From: Candidatus Aegiribacteria sp.
GTDB lineage: Bacteria; Fermentibacterota; Fermentibacteria; Fermentibacterales; Fermentibacteraceae
Assembly: GCA_030634715.1 (NCBI GenBank)
Contig: DAOWAG010000003.1
Coordinates: 1-18,931 of the forward strand
Reading direction: 5' to 3'
DNA length: 18,931 nucleotides
Numbering within the stretch: the stretch's first letter is position 1; every line of letters begins with the position of its first letter. Shown one piece after another: positions 1 through 6,568 of this stretch. Both the position numbers and the translations under genes were made by a program. The notes below the pieces were generated by a model. That model was not told the origin of the DNA. It ran no database searches and saw only the letters and a list, made by a program, of their open reading frames with translations.

Positions 1-1
1 G

Positions 2-46
2 GAAAATGGTGAGATCCGCTCGATCGGGCTTGTACTGCTTCGGTAG
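2..46 (+). CDS. possible 3' end of an upstream gene (partial)
   Basis: An open frame enters from the left edge and ends at TAG 44-46, reading ENGEIRSIGLVLLR. Only 14 codons are visible. Another frame through the same bases stays open to about position 70, so the assignment is weak. I recognise no family. Confidence 0.2.
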   Translation, partial: ENGEIRSIGLVLLR

Positions 47-298
47 GATAGTTAAAGATTACAGATCATGAGAGAGTGAGAAAAAGTACAATGCGGGATA
101 AGGTCAAGGAAGTGCTATCGAATGCGGAGTCTAAACAGATGGTACATGAAGCCTTCTCCGGAGGTTGTTTCAACAAGTGCTGGACGTTGATCGAGAAAGC
201 GGACCGGTCGCCTGAAGATGTGGAAGACATGCTTCTTCTTGCGCAGGCCTCCCTGTGGCACTGGAAGCAACGCAATGATTGCACGCCAATGAACCTTT

Positions 299-373
299 CC
301 AGGATTCGATCAGATCATCTGTATATCGATCTACTGAAAAATCTTTCAGTACTTTTTCTCTTCCCCTGGAAGC
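299..373 (-). repeat. direct repeat copy A (glycosyltransferase C-terminal codons)
   Basis: This is a 75-nt segment, 85% identical by hand alignment to 1497-1571 and in the same orientation. Together the two copies flank the methyltransferase gene and its promoter. See the finding on the bracketed cassette. Confidence 0.8.
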
Positions 374-408
374 AGGATTCTCCGCAAATTCTTCACCGAA
401 TAGAATAA
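299..408 (-). pseudogene. glycosyltransferase 3'-end remnant
   Basis: Read on the minus strand, codons 373 to 299 encode ASRGREKVLKDFSVDRYTDD plus LIESW. This matches the C-terminus of the intact glycosyltransferase at 1467-2717 in 24 of 25 residues. At DNA level it is 64 of 75 bases, with most differences synonymous. Weaker similarity (AEN.ASRG against AEDLASRG) continues to about 400, then a TAA at 407-409 closes the frame. No start or catalytic domain remains. The synonymous-only divergence shows that it evolved as a functional gene before being cut down. It is best read as the scar of an older allele or paralogue. Confidence 0.8.
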
Positions 409-440
409 ACGCGCCTTATATTGTCATACTTTCATTCATA

Positions 441-1301
441 CTAATACAATGGAACGCTGAAGCGCCTTCTTTTCGTTATCGAGTTATCAACAGCGCACAA
501 TCCGACGAGTCCGAAATCTACAGCAATACCTACTCGTTTGTCTTTGGCAATAGTGTTCCATGCTCTTTTCATTCCTTCAGACCACGTAATATCATCGAAA
601 ACAAGAAGTGCTGTTTCGCCAAGAAAGGGAAGTATCTGTTCAAAGTATGCCAGCGTTGCATGCTCATCGTGGTGACCGTCAACAAAAACGAAGTCAACCG
701 GTCGCCGGGTTGTAAGGACATCGGCAAGTGTGTCCTGAAAGTTCCCAGCTACTATTTCCACGGAATCGAGGCCGAGTTTCTGGAAGTTATTTCTGGCAAT
801 GTGTGCGAGTGAAGCTGCTCCCTCTAGAGATACAAGGGATCCACGTCCGTTCAGGGTCAACGCTGCAGCCTGGTAGGCTGCCGACAGACCAACTGCTGTT
901 CCCATTTCGATGCACGAATTCGGCTGGATGGTTCGAATGAGTTTGAACAATAACAAGCACCAGAAGGAAGACATGCTCGCTACCTGGCTAATATGGCCAA
1001 GTGTATCTGTCACTTCAACACCCGCTCGCATTTCATCCAGTTTCAGATTCGTGTCCTTATTTCTAGCCCCATAGTCCGCACGTGTAATTTGCTTGGTAGA
1101 TGAATTCATCTCAGTGCGGAGATGCTCTATACGGTCGACCCAGTTTTCTTCTTCAAACGTTAGAGAGTGCTTCAATGCTGCTCTGATACTACTCTGGATA
1201 GAGCATGAAATGCGATTTCCATCATGGCTCATACGGTAGAGATTCCACGAGCGTTCGAATATGCGGTGAAACTTACGAACTGCTTTAGCGATGCAGGACA
1301 A
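441..1301 (-). CDS. class I SAM-dependent methyltransferase (Methyltransf_24-like)
   Basis: The protein is predicted to transfer a methyl group from S-adenosylmethionine to an unidentified acceptor, plausibly a glycan since it adjoins a glycosyltransferase operon. It has SAM motif I (IEMGTAVGLSAAY, near residue 132), the acidic strand-2 end (LVSLEG), VDFVFVDGHHDEH near 205 and LLVFDDITW near 235. This is the layout of O-methyltransferase/Methyltransf_24 proteins, where the DG.H and DD residues line the cofactor and metal site. I chose TTG 1301 because a perfect AGGAGG lies at 1307-1312, five bases upstream, giving 286 aa. The frame stays open to 1448 but that stretch is AT-rich and contains the promoter. 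The gene has its own promoter and is separated from the glycosyltransferase operon by 165 nt. Repeats on both sides suggest it arrived or moved as a module. Confidence 0.75.
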   Translation of the reverse strand: MSCIAKAVRKFHRIFERSWNLYRMSHDGNRISCSIQSSIRAALKHSLTFEEENWVDRIEHLRTEMNSSTKQITRADYGARNKDTNLKLDEMRAGVEVTDTLGHISQVASMSSFWCLLLFKLIRTIQPNSCIEMGTAVGLSAAYQAAALTLNGRGSLVSLEGAASLAHIARNNFQKLGLDSVEIVAGNFQDTLADVLTTRRPVDFVFVDGHHDEHATLAYFEQILPFLGETALLVFDDITWSEGMKRAWNTIAKDKRVGIAVDFGLVGLCAVDNSITKRRRFSVPLY

Positions 1302-1400
1302 GAAAACCTCCTGTTTACTTCGGTGTAAAATCGTACACCTTACAGTGTGTGACAATAATTCTACTGTAGCAGAATAATTATATTTACAATTAACATGTAA
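1302..1400 (-). promoter_or_regulatory. structured 5' leader of the methyltransferase gene
   Basis: The AT-rich leader of about 95 nt holds two inverted repeats. One is imperfect, 9 of 9 less one mismatch, at 1354-1379 (AATAATTCT against AGAATAATT). The other is a perfect 6-bp stem with a 6-nt loop at 1322-1339 (GGTGTA / TACACC). The second ends ten bases before the AGGAGG at 1307-1312, and an alternative pairing (ACAC...GTGT, 1335-1348) competes with it. This could modulate translation. I match it to no known riboswitch. Confidence 0.3.
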
Positions 1401-1401
1401 G

Positions 1402-1430
1402 ATAATATTAGTTGAATGAAAAATAGCCAA
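1402..1430 (-). promoter_or_regulatory. sigma70-type promoter of the methyltransferase gene
   Basis: On the minus strand, TTGGCT (1430-1425) is followed by a 17-nt spacer and TATTAT (1407-1402). Transcription would start near 1395 and leave a leader of about 95 nt before the TTG start at 1301. The surrounding 120 nt are clearly more AT-rich than the rest of the window. Confidence 0.55.
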
Positions 1431-1466
1431 GATTGAGTATCTGGACATGAAGAGGAAGATTGCTGG

Positions 1467-2717
1467 CTACGGAATATTGTTACTCAACGGGGCTGTCCAT
1501 GCTTCGATAAGATCATCGGTGTATCGATCTACGGAGAAATCTTTCAGCACTTTTTCTCTTCCGCGTGAAGCAAGATCTTCTGCCAGATCGGGATCAGTGA
1601 GCAGTTTCTCGATAGCGTCCGCAAGTTCTTCATGATTTCCAGGTGTGGTTAGCAGGCCATTTACGCCATCTTCGATCAGCTCCGGTATTCCGGTAAGTTT
1701 TGTGGAAATTGCTGGCACACCTATTCCCATTGCTTCCATGAGAGCAACCGGAATCCCATCCATGTCCCCGTTTGGAGCTTCTACGGATGGAAGTACAAAG
1801 AGGGTTGCCGATGAAACCGCTTCCAGAACTTGTTTTGAGGACATCAGACCTCTGAATTCCACAATTTTATCGAGTCCGCACTCTTTCACCGCTTTTCTGA
1901 AGTGTTCCAGCCGGTCTCCTGCCTGATCGGTTCCAGCAATAATGCACCTGAATCTGATGTATCTCGATTGGAGTGTTTTACATGCTTGAAGAAGCACATC
2001 TACACCTTTTTTAGGCACAAGTCCACTTGCGACGCACATTACGGTCGGCATATCCGAACTGGATTTTTCTCGTCCGGGAAGGGACTTCGATTCCAGCCCA
2101 AGATGAGTGATTTTCATTTTATTATCAAAAGTCCCTCCAAAGCGCTTCAGGAGAAAAGCCCTGTTGAAGTGTGAGATCGTGAATACTATCTGCGCGTTCT
2201 TCAGGAGTTTAGCAAGTCTTTCATCGCTCTCAGGTACAAAAATGTCCTGGGCATGGGTTGTAACGGTAAATGGTATATCCAGAAGTGTTCCCGCCCACAT
2301 GGCAATATGTGCAGCATCCTTCGCGAAGTGAGTATGAAGCAGGTCTGGTTTCTCAATGAGTGCGTTCCGGGCATATGCGGCCCCCGCAAGAAAGTATCTG
2401 AATGTACCTGATATAAGGGCTTTGAAAGCATAGTGTGTGAACCTGAACGGCATTCTCAGAAAAAGCGGAAAAACCTTTTTTAATGATTCCCTTGCGAGCT
2501 GCAGGAATGGAAGTGTGCACCAGTGCAGCGGTAGATCCCTTGAAATGGGAATAACCGGATGCTTTGATCCATCCTCCGACAGAACTTTATCCCAGAGATT
2601 GGAGTCTGGTGAACCGGGAGGCAGATGGATGCTTATTGAAATGCCCTTATCCGCGAGAGCTGCTGTCTCCCTGGCAACATACGTGGGCAGGAAATCAAGC
2701 AGATATGTAATGTTCAT
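1467..2717 (-). CDS. GT-B glycosyltransferase, GT4-like (last gene of the operon)
   Basis: This 416-aa cytoplasmic enzyme is predicted to transfer a sugar from a nucleotide donor to a glycan or lipid-linked acceptor. The N-terminal Rossmann half contains LLHTHFAKDAAHIA and TVTTHAQDIFVP, typical acceptor-side GT4 motifs. The C-terminal half has VASGLVPKKGVDVLL (donor domain entry) and GDMDGIPVALMEAMGIGVPA. The last is the GT4 EX7E-type donor site with Asp in place of the first Glu, followed by the usual GIPELIEDGVNGLL. It is the last of four glycosyltransferase genes and starts 4 nt after the upstream stop. A second copy of its C-terminal 25 codons lies at 299-373. Donor and acceptor cannot be told from sequence. 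Confidence 0.88.
   Translation of the reverse strand: MNITYLLDFLPTYVARETAALADKGISISIHLPPGSPDSNLWDKVLSEDGSKHPVIPISRDLPLHWCTLPFLQLARESLKKVFPLFLRMPFRFTHYAFKALISGTFRYFLAGAAYARNALIEKPDLLHTHFAKDAAHIAMWAGTLLDIPFTVTTHAQDIFVPESDERLAKLLKNAQIVFTISHFNRAFLLKRFGGTFDNKMKITHLGLESKSLPGREKSSSDMPTVMCVASGLVPKKGVDVLLQACKTLQSRYIRFRCIIAGTDQAGDRLEHFRKAVKECGLDKIVEFRGLMSSKQVLEAVSSATLFVLPSVEAPNGDMDGIPVALMEAMGIGVPAISTKLTGIPELIEDGVNGLLTTPGNHEELADAIEKLLTDPDLAEDLASRGREKVLKDFSVDRYTDDLIEAWTAPLSNNIP
1497..1571 (-). repeat. direct repeat copy B (inside the intact glycosyltransferase)
   Basis: These are the last conserved codons of the glycosyltransferase at 1467-2717 (ASRGREKV to DDLIEAW). They repeat at 299-373 in the same orientation, about 1.2 kb away, on the far side of the methyltransferase gene. 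Confidence 0.8.
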
Positions 2718-2721
2718 ATTT

Positions 2722-4044
2722 CTATTCCCTATCTCCGGAGACTATTCCATCCAGAAATGCTCCGAAGCGCTTCATGATGTTTCTGGCGTTGAATATCTCC
2801 TCCATATCTTCCCGTCTGCGCAATCCATGAAGGTCGCCTTTTTTCCAGTCATTGAAAATCTCTTCCAGAGTTTCCGCGAATCCTTCTGGAGAAGGTTTCG
2901 CCACATAACCAGCTTCAAGAGTTCGAACGTAATTCGTCATGTCGCCTTCAGGCGCAATCGCGAGTATCGGTTTCCCGATTCTGAGGTATTCAGCAAGTTT
3001 GGATGAGTTCTTGAGTTCCGAACCCGGAATGTCACAGAGACTTACCAGAAGAACATCCGATTCAATCTGGCATCTGGGTACATCCCTGAATGGAACAGTA
3101 TCAATCAATTCAAGGTTTGAAGAAAGCTCAATTGTCTTCAGAAGATCGTAGTGCTCAGACTCCTGTTTACCGATAAGTCTGACTTTAACAGGAGCATCCG
3201 GATGCCTGTCAAGGAAAAGGCGGAGTCCCCTGTAGATATTCACGGGGGACTGCTCGCCGAAAAAATTACCGGTGCACGTAATGAGCAAAGAATCCCGTGC
3301 GATGGGATTGCCCTTTTCGGGGAGTTCCTGCTCAGGGTCGTAACCGTTTTCAACAACCTGCGTTGGAGGACAGGCAGTTCCATAAGTATCCTGGAAATAT
3401 CCCGTTGAGCCGGAAGTTGTCGCAGCAATGCCATCTGCATGCTCGACGATGTATTTCTCCAGCAGGGCTTCGATCCGTCGGTTAAGTCTGTTTGGCCATG
3501 AAACATAGGAATCGTTAAGCCACAGGTCCCCGAAGAATGGAACAAACGGGATTCCAGCTACCCGTGCTATAACTCCCGCGATGATATGCATCGAGTGATG
3601 AGGGCCAAAAGATACTATTACTTCAGCCTTATTTTCCTCCGCAAGGCGTAATCCGGCGGGTACCGCAAAAGGAAGCCAGGTGATCAGCCTGTCAGGAACG
3701 AGTACATAATCCCGCAGGAATTTCAACATGGGATTACCTTTCTCTATCTGCAGAGGTGCCGATTCCGTTTCCGAACGGCCTCTGCGAGATGTTCCTGAAA
3801 TGAGGGTTCTGAGCTTTTCAGCTATCCTGGTAAGGTCGGGATGGTAGACTCTTGTAACATCAAGATATTCCGGAAGCATATTTTCAAGTGTAAGATCGAA
3901 CGGCAGTCCTCTCGGATTACTGACTGTTATCGGCACCATTTCCCAGCCGACTTCGGGCATAAACCTGGAAACATTCATTATTACAGGAGTAGCGCCGCTG
4001 GTTAGAGGTGGAAAGCTGCTTGCAAGAAATAGAAATCTCTTCAT
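2722..4044 (-). CDS. GT-B glycosyltransferase (GT4-like), third gene of the operon
   Basis: The product is 440 aa. It opens MKRFLFLASSFPPLTSGATP, the glycine-bearing first loop of GT-B enzymes. It continues with VIVSFGPHHSMHIIAGVIA and IPFVPFFGDLWLNDSY, a pattern common in glycosyltransferases of polysaccharide clusters. The C-terminal half shows SLLITCTGNFFGEQSPVN and ELKNSSKLAEYLRIGKPILA, where the donor-site Glu sits in K.AEYL rather than in a classic EX7E. ATG 4044 overlaps the upstream stop (ATGA), and the upstream stretch ATGGAG supplies a GGAG ribosome binding site. No transmembrane segment or signal peptide is apparent. Substrate is unknown; presumably it acts on the same surface glycan as its operon partners. 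Confidence 0.85.
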   Translation of the reverse strand: MKRFLFLASSFPPLTSGATPVIMNVSRFMPEVGWEMVPITVSNPRGLPFDLTLENMLPEYLDVTRVYHPDLTRIAEKLRTLISGTSRRGRSETESAPLQIEKGNPMLKFLRDYVLVPDRLITWLPFAVPAGLRLAEENKAEVIVSFGPHHSMHIIAGVIARVAGIPFVPFFGDLWLNDSYVSWPNRLNRRIEALLEKYIVEHADGIAATTSGSTGYFQDTYGTACPPTQVVENGYDPEQELPEKGNPIARDSLLITCTGNFFGEQSPVNIYRGLRLFLDRHPDAPVKVRLIGKQESEHYDLLKTIELSSNLELIDTVPFRDVPRCQIESDVLLVSLCDIPGSELKNSSKLAEYLRIGKPILAIAPEGDMTNYVRTLEAGYVAKPSPEGFAETLEEIFNDWKKGDLHGLRRREDMEEIFNARNIMKRFGAFLDGIVSGDRE

Positions 4045-5144
4045 ACAGACAACTCCATACGAATTTCACGACCAGCGGTTTCTTCCGCAAGGTTAACAAA
4101 CATCCTTCCGGTATCGACCCATGTGAAGAGTTCCTCAGCCTTCATGTGTGCACTCGCAGACATTTTTTCTCTCAATATTATGTTGACAATCAATTCTCTC
4201 AGATACTTTTCGCACTCCTCCTCATTCCCCGGAGGTATCAGAAATCCGTTAACACCTTGGGTTATCAGTTCAGGAACAGCACCAGCGTCTGCGGCCACAA
4301 CGGGCAGCCCCGCCCACATGGCCTCAGCGACCGCGATCCCGTATCCCTCCCATTGTGACAGATTCGCAAGGATGTGACACTGATTATACATTCTATGCAG
4401 ATCATCCTGAGAAATGTGACCCATGAAAGTAACCTTGCCACGGAGGGAATCTCTGTCCGCTTCCCTGCGAACCGCTTCTGCATAACCGGCATCTACTGTT
4501 TCATCTCCGAGTATCAGCAGATGAAAATCCGTGTTCCCCAACCCGGCGCATGCCTTCACAAGAGTAAGCTGATCCTTTCTGGGGCAAATGGCACCTACAG
4601 AAAGAATGCGCACCGGTTTCTGTATCCTGCTGCCGGGGACAAGCTCAAACCGCTCGAAGCCGGGTGGAATAATGCAGAGCTTTTCCTCTCGTATTCCGAG
4701 AGAAACAACATCATTTGCGGTGCTAAGACTGTTCACCCATATCTTTCGTCCGCAGGATAGAAACCAGCGGACAATGCTTCTTCTAGCTCTGGAAACATCA
4801 CCGGATCTGTCATGCCACTCCAGATGATGGACCAGATACAGAACCGGGTATTTCCGAACAGAAAGGAGCAGCCTGATGGGAACCATGAAACTGTAACTCT
4901 TACTGATCACTATCAGGTCAGGTCTGTACTTCAACACGCGTTTAAGTACATGAAGGGATGTCAGGATCCTTGAACCTCTGATCCTCTCCGGTATTGTTGT
5001 GAAATGCACCACATCAACTTCATGTCCTGCCTGTCGCAGCGCTTCAACCATTTTGAAATTGAAATAATATCCACCTGTACTGTAATCTTTCAAACCCAGC
5101 ATAACAAAGGATATTCTCCTGCTGTCTCTATGGAGAGTTTTCAT
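4041..5144 (-). CDS. GT4 family glycosyltransferase, second gene of the operon
   Basis: This 367-aa GT-B enzyme has the classic retaining GT4 donor site EGYGIAVAEAMWAGLPVVA near residue 275, where both Glu residues of EX7E are intact, followed by GAVPELITQGVNGFLIPPG. The donor domain begins at RILSVGAICPRKDQLTLVKA. The N-terminal half contains STGGYYFNFKMVEALRQAGH (sugar-nucleotide loop) and a VHHLEWHDR acceptor loop. Both ends overlap the neighbouring genes by 4 nt (ATGA), so translation is probably coupled. The stop context ATGGAGTTGTCTGTATGAA closely resembles that of the gene upstream. Donor and acceptor are not inferable. Confidence 0.92.
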   Translation of the reverse strand: MKTLHRDSRRISFVMLGLKDYSTGGYYFNFKMVEALRQAGHEVDVVHFTTIPERIRGSRILTSLHVLKRVLKYRPDLIVISKSYSFMVPIRLLLSVRKYPVLYLVHHLEWHDRSGDVSRARRSIVRWFLSCGRKIWVNSLSTANDVVSLGIREEKLCIIPPGFERFELVPGSRIQKPVRILSVGAICPRKDQLTLVKACAGLGNTDFHLLILGDETVDAGYAEAVRREADRDSLRGKVTFMGHISQDDLHRMYNQCHILANLSQWEGYGIAVAEAMWAGLPVVAADAGAVPELITQGVNGFLIPPGNEEECEKYLRELIVNIILREKMSASAHMKAEELFTWVDTGRMFVNLAEETAGREIRMELSV

Positions 5145-6403
5145 ACTGACAGCCCCATGTATAGATCAACGAGTTTCTTTTCCTCAACAGGCCAGTTGTA
5201 TTTATCAAGCGAAGCCTTTCTTCCCCGAATTCCCATTTGCCGCATCTCATCCGGAGAATTAACCAGCACTCTTATTCCACTCGCGATTGCTTCTGCATCG
5301 GTGGAATCAACCAGTATTCCGCAGTTGTGGTTATTGATTATTCGAGCCATTTCGGGGAAGTCGCTGGCGATTATGGGCAAACCCGCCATCATGTATTCGT
5401 ACAGTTTGTTGGGCAGGGAATAGTAATGGTTAAGACACGTATTCTCAAAAAGAATCAGACCGACGTCTGCCGACACTGTTACTTCCGGAAGAGTTTCAGA
5501 AGGAACAGGAGGAAGAAGAAAAACACTGTCCTTCAGATTCATTTCGCTGTGCATTCTATGCAGCTTTCCCTGCCAGGCATCATGACCCATGATGACAATG
5601 GCGATGTCTTCGTTCCTGAGGATGGAAGCGGCTTCCAGCAATTTGTCCAAACCTCTCTCCGGACAGATGATTCCCTGGTAGAGTATAACCGGAACACTGA
5701 CAGGGATACCGAGTCTATTCCGGAGGTAGGAACTCTCCTGCAGTTTCTCAATTGGATCCGTACTGTTTTCTATTATAACCAGCTTGCGGATTGATGGATA
5801 CAATTTTTTCATAACCTCACCCCTGGAAGGTGTTACCGCGATAACGGCATCCGTCCTCGGAGTGAGAATTTTCTCTGTGATTCTGTAACGGAGCCGATTG
5901 AGAGCCGATGTTGCTATGAAATATCTTGAGGATTCAAGCCATAGTTCATGAGAATCGTAAACAAGTTTTGCTCCAAGTTTTCCAGCAGCCTTCGCACAGA
6001 TGAACAGGGTATCCAGATCATTAGCATGAAATATATCCGCGCCAGTCGAAAGCGCTGCCCTGTAGAGTCTGTACTCCCAAGGAATATCCCTTTTCAGATC
6101 AGTCAGGAATCTTCTGAAGCGATTACGGCGAAGAAGTCTTATTATTCTGCTCTTCAGAGAGTTATTCTTTTTTGCAGATGCACCTATCACTTTTTTGCGT
6201 AGTACTTCTCTTCGCGCGGAATCCTTCGGTGGTCTGAGTATCCGAATATTCTTCCAGGTCTCCTCAGTCGGACAGCCCTCTTCCGTTCTGGCGACGATGG
6301 TGACATTGAAACCGGCCTCTGTGAGACTGATTGCTTCCTTCTTGACTCTTGCGTCGTTCCAGAGCTGATTTTTGACCACCATGCATACTTTGGTAGATTC
6401 CAT
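5141..6403 (-). CDS. GT4-like glycosyltransferase, first gene of the operon
   Basis: The product is 420 aa. The N-terminus KVCMVVKNQLWNDARVKKEA (residues 5-24) is typical of GT-B enzymes whose first loop reads NDARV.KEA.SL. HANDLDTLFICAKAAGKLGA and VYDSHELWLES follow. The donor half has VILYQGIICPERGLDKLLEA, then LPNKLYEYMMAGLPIIASD, in which Glu replaces the first half of EX7E as in many such enzymes. Residues 75-110 form a very basic stretch, possibly a membrane-surface contact. ATG 6403 is preceded by AGGAG with good spacing. It is promoter-proximal and its promoter overlaps the divergent gene region. It probably adds a sugar at an early step, but this rests only on gene order. Confidence 0.88.
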   Translation of the reverse strand: MESTKVCMVVKNQLWNDARVKKEAISLTEAGFNVTIVARTEEGCPTEETWKNIRILRPPKDSARREVLRKKVIGASAKKNNSLKSRIIRLLRRNRFRRFLTDLKRDIPWEYRLYRAALSTGADIFHANDLDTLFICAKAAGKLGAKLVYDSHELWLESSRYFIATSALNRLRYRITEKILTPRTDAVIAVTPSRGEVMKKLYPSIRKLVIIENSTDPIEKLQESSYLRNRLGIPVSVPVILYQGIICPERGLDKLLEAASILRNEDIAIVIMGHDAWQGKLHRMHSEMNLKDSVFLLPPVPSETLPEVTVSADVGLILFENTCLNHYYSLPNKLYEYMMAGLPIIASDFPEMARIINNHNCGILVDSTDAEAIASGIRVLVNSPDEMRQMGIRGRKASLDKYNWPVEEKKLVDLYMGLSV

Positions 6404-6439
6404 AAAGACTCCTGATTCTTTAACAGGTCCAGCTGTAGT

Positions 6440-6568
6440 ATGTTTAAAATCCGGGCGACAGTATACTTAAAAGGAACGGATTACTCAAGAATGGTTGTTT
6501 TCCGGAATGATACCACTGGAGAAAGAATGGAACTGATCAGGGTCACTGCAGGGGGGCAGCAGAAGTGA
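6440..6568 (+). CDS. possible small protein (42 aa) overlapping the aspartate kinase start
   Basis: A frame from ATG 6440 encodes MFKIRATVYLKGTDYSRMVV, then an Arg/Asn/Thr/Glu-rich middle, and ends LIRVTAGGQQK. Its TGA (6566-6568) overlaps the GTG start of aspartate kinase by 4 nt, the same coupling style as the rest of this operon. It alternates hydrophobic and polar residues like a small beta-strand protein and has no transmembrane segment. The ribosome binding site is weak (AGG about 12 nt upstream). The leftward promoter at 6460-6488 lies inside it. I recognise no family. It may be a leader peptide, a genuine small gene, or chance. Confidence 0.35.
   Translation: MFKIRATVYLKGTDYSRMVVFRNDTTGERMELIRVTAGGQQK
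6460..6488 (-). promoter_or_regulatory. sigma70-type promoter of the glycosyltransferase operon
   Basis: On the minus strand TTGAGT (6488-6483) and TATACT (6465-6460) are separated by exactly 17 nt. A start near 6453 gives a leader of about 50 nt before ATG 6403. The element lies inside the divergent small frame at 6440-6568, so either that frame is not a gene or promoter and coding sequence share DNA. Confidence 0.55.

Larger units (their letters stand above)
91..408 (+). pseudogene. truncated uncharacterised conserved gene (5' part only)
   Basis: Codons from ATG 91 (or GTG 76) to about 300 look like the N-terminal half of a small uncharacterised soluble protein family. The recognisable part runs ...KCWTLIEKADRSPED... 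to ASLWHWKQRNDCTPMNLS. From memory, intact relatives carry HW....TP.NL.  followed by a helical TPR-like half of about 80 residues, giving roughly 150 aa in all. Here the frame changes character at about 298-301. From there to the stop at 408 it is antisense to a glycosyltransferase fragment, so the last 36 residues are spurious. A purine-rich stretch at 71-79 could serve as ribosome binding site for ATG 91. The 3' half of the gene has been lost by rearrangement. The family assignment is a recollection; the abrupt junction is visible in the sequence. Confidence 0.55.

Noticed and set aside
279..812. 177-aa plus-strand open frame
   Set aside because: It is antisense to the glycosyltransferase fragment and the methyltransferase. 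Its similarity to the frame at 1447-1635 comes only from the antisense of the repeated glycosyltransferase end.
1302..1448. N-terminal extension of the methyltransferase frame (49 extra codons)
   Set aside because: It contains the promoter and hairpins, is very AT-rich, and has no methyltransferase-like sequence; AGGAGG sits just before TTG 1301.
2437..3006. 189-aa plus-strand open frame
   Set aside because: It is antisense across two glycosyltransferases with strong motifs and has no coding features of its own.
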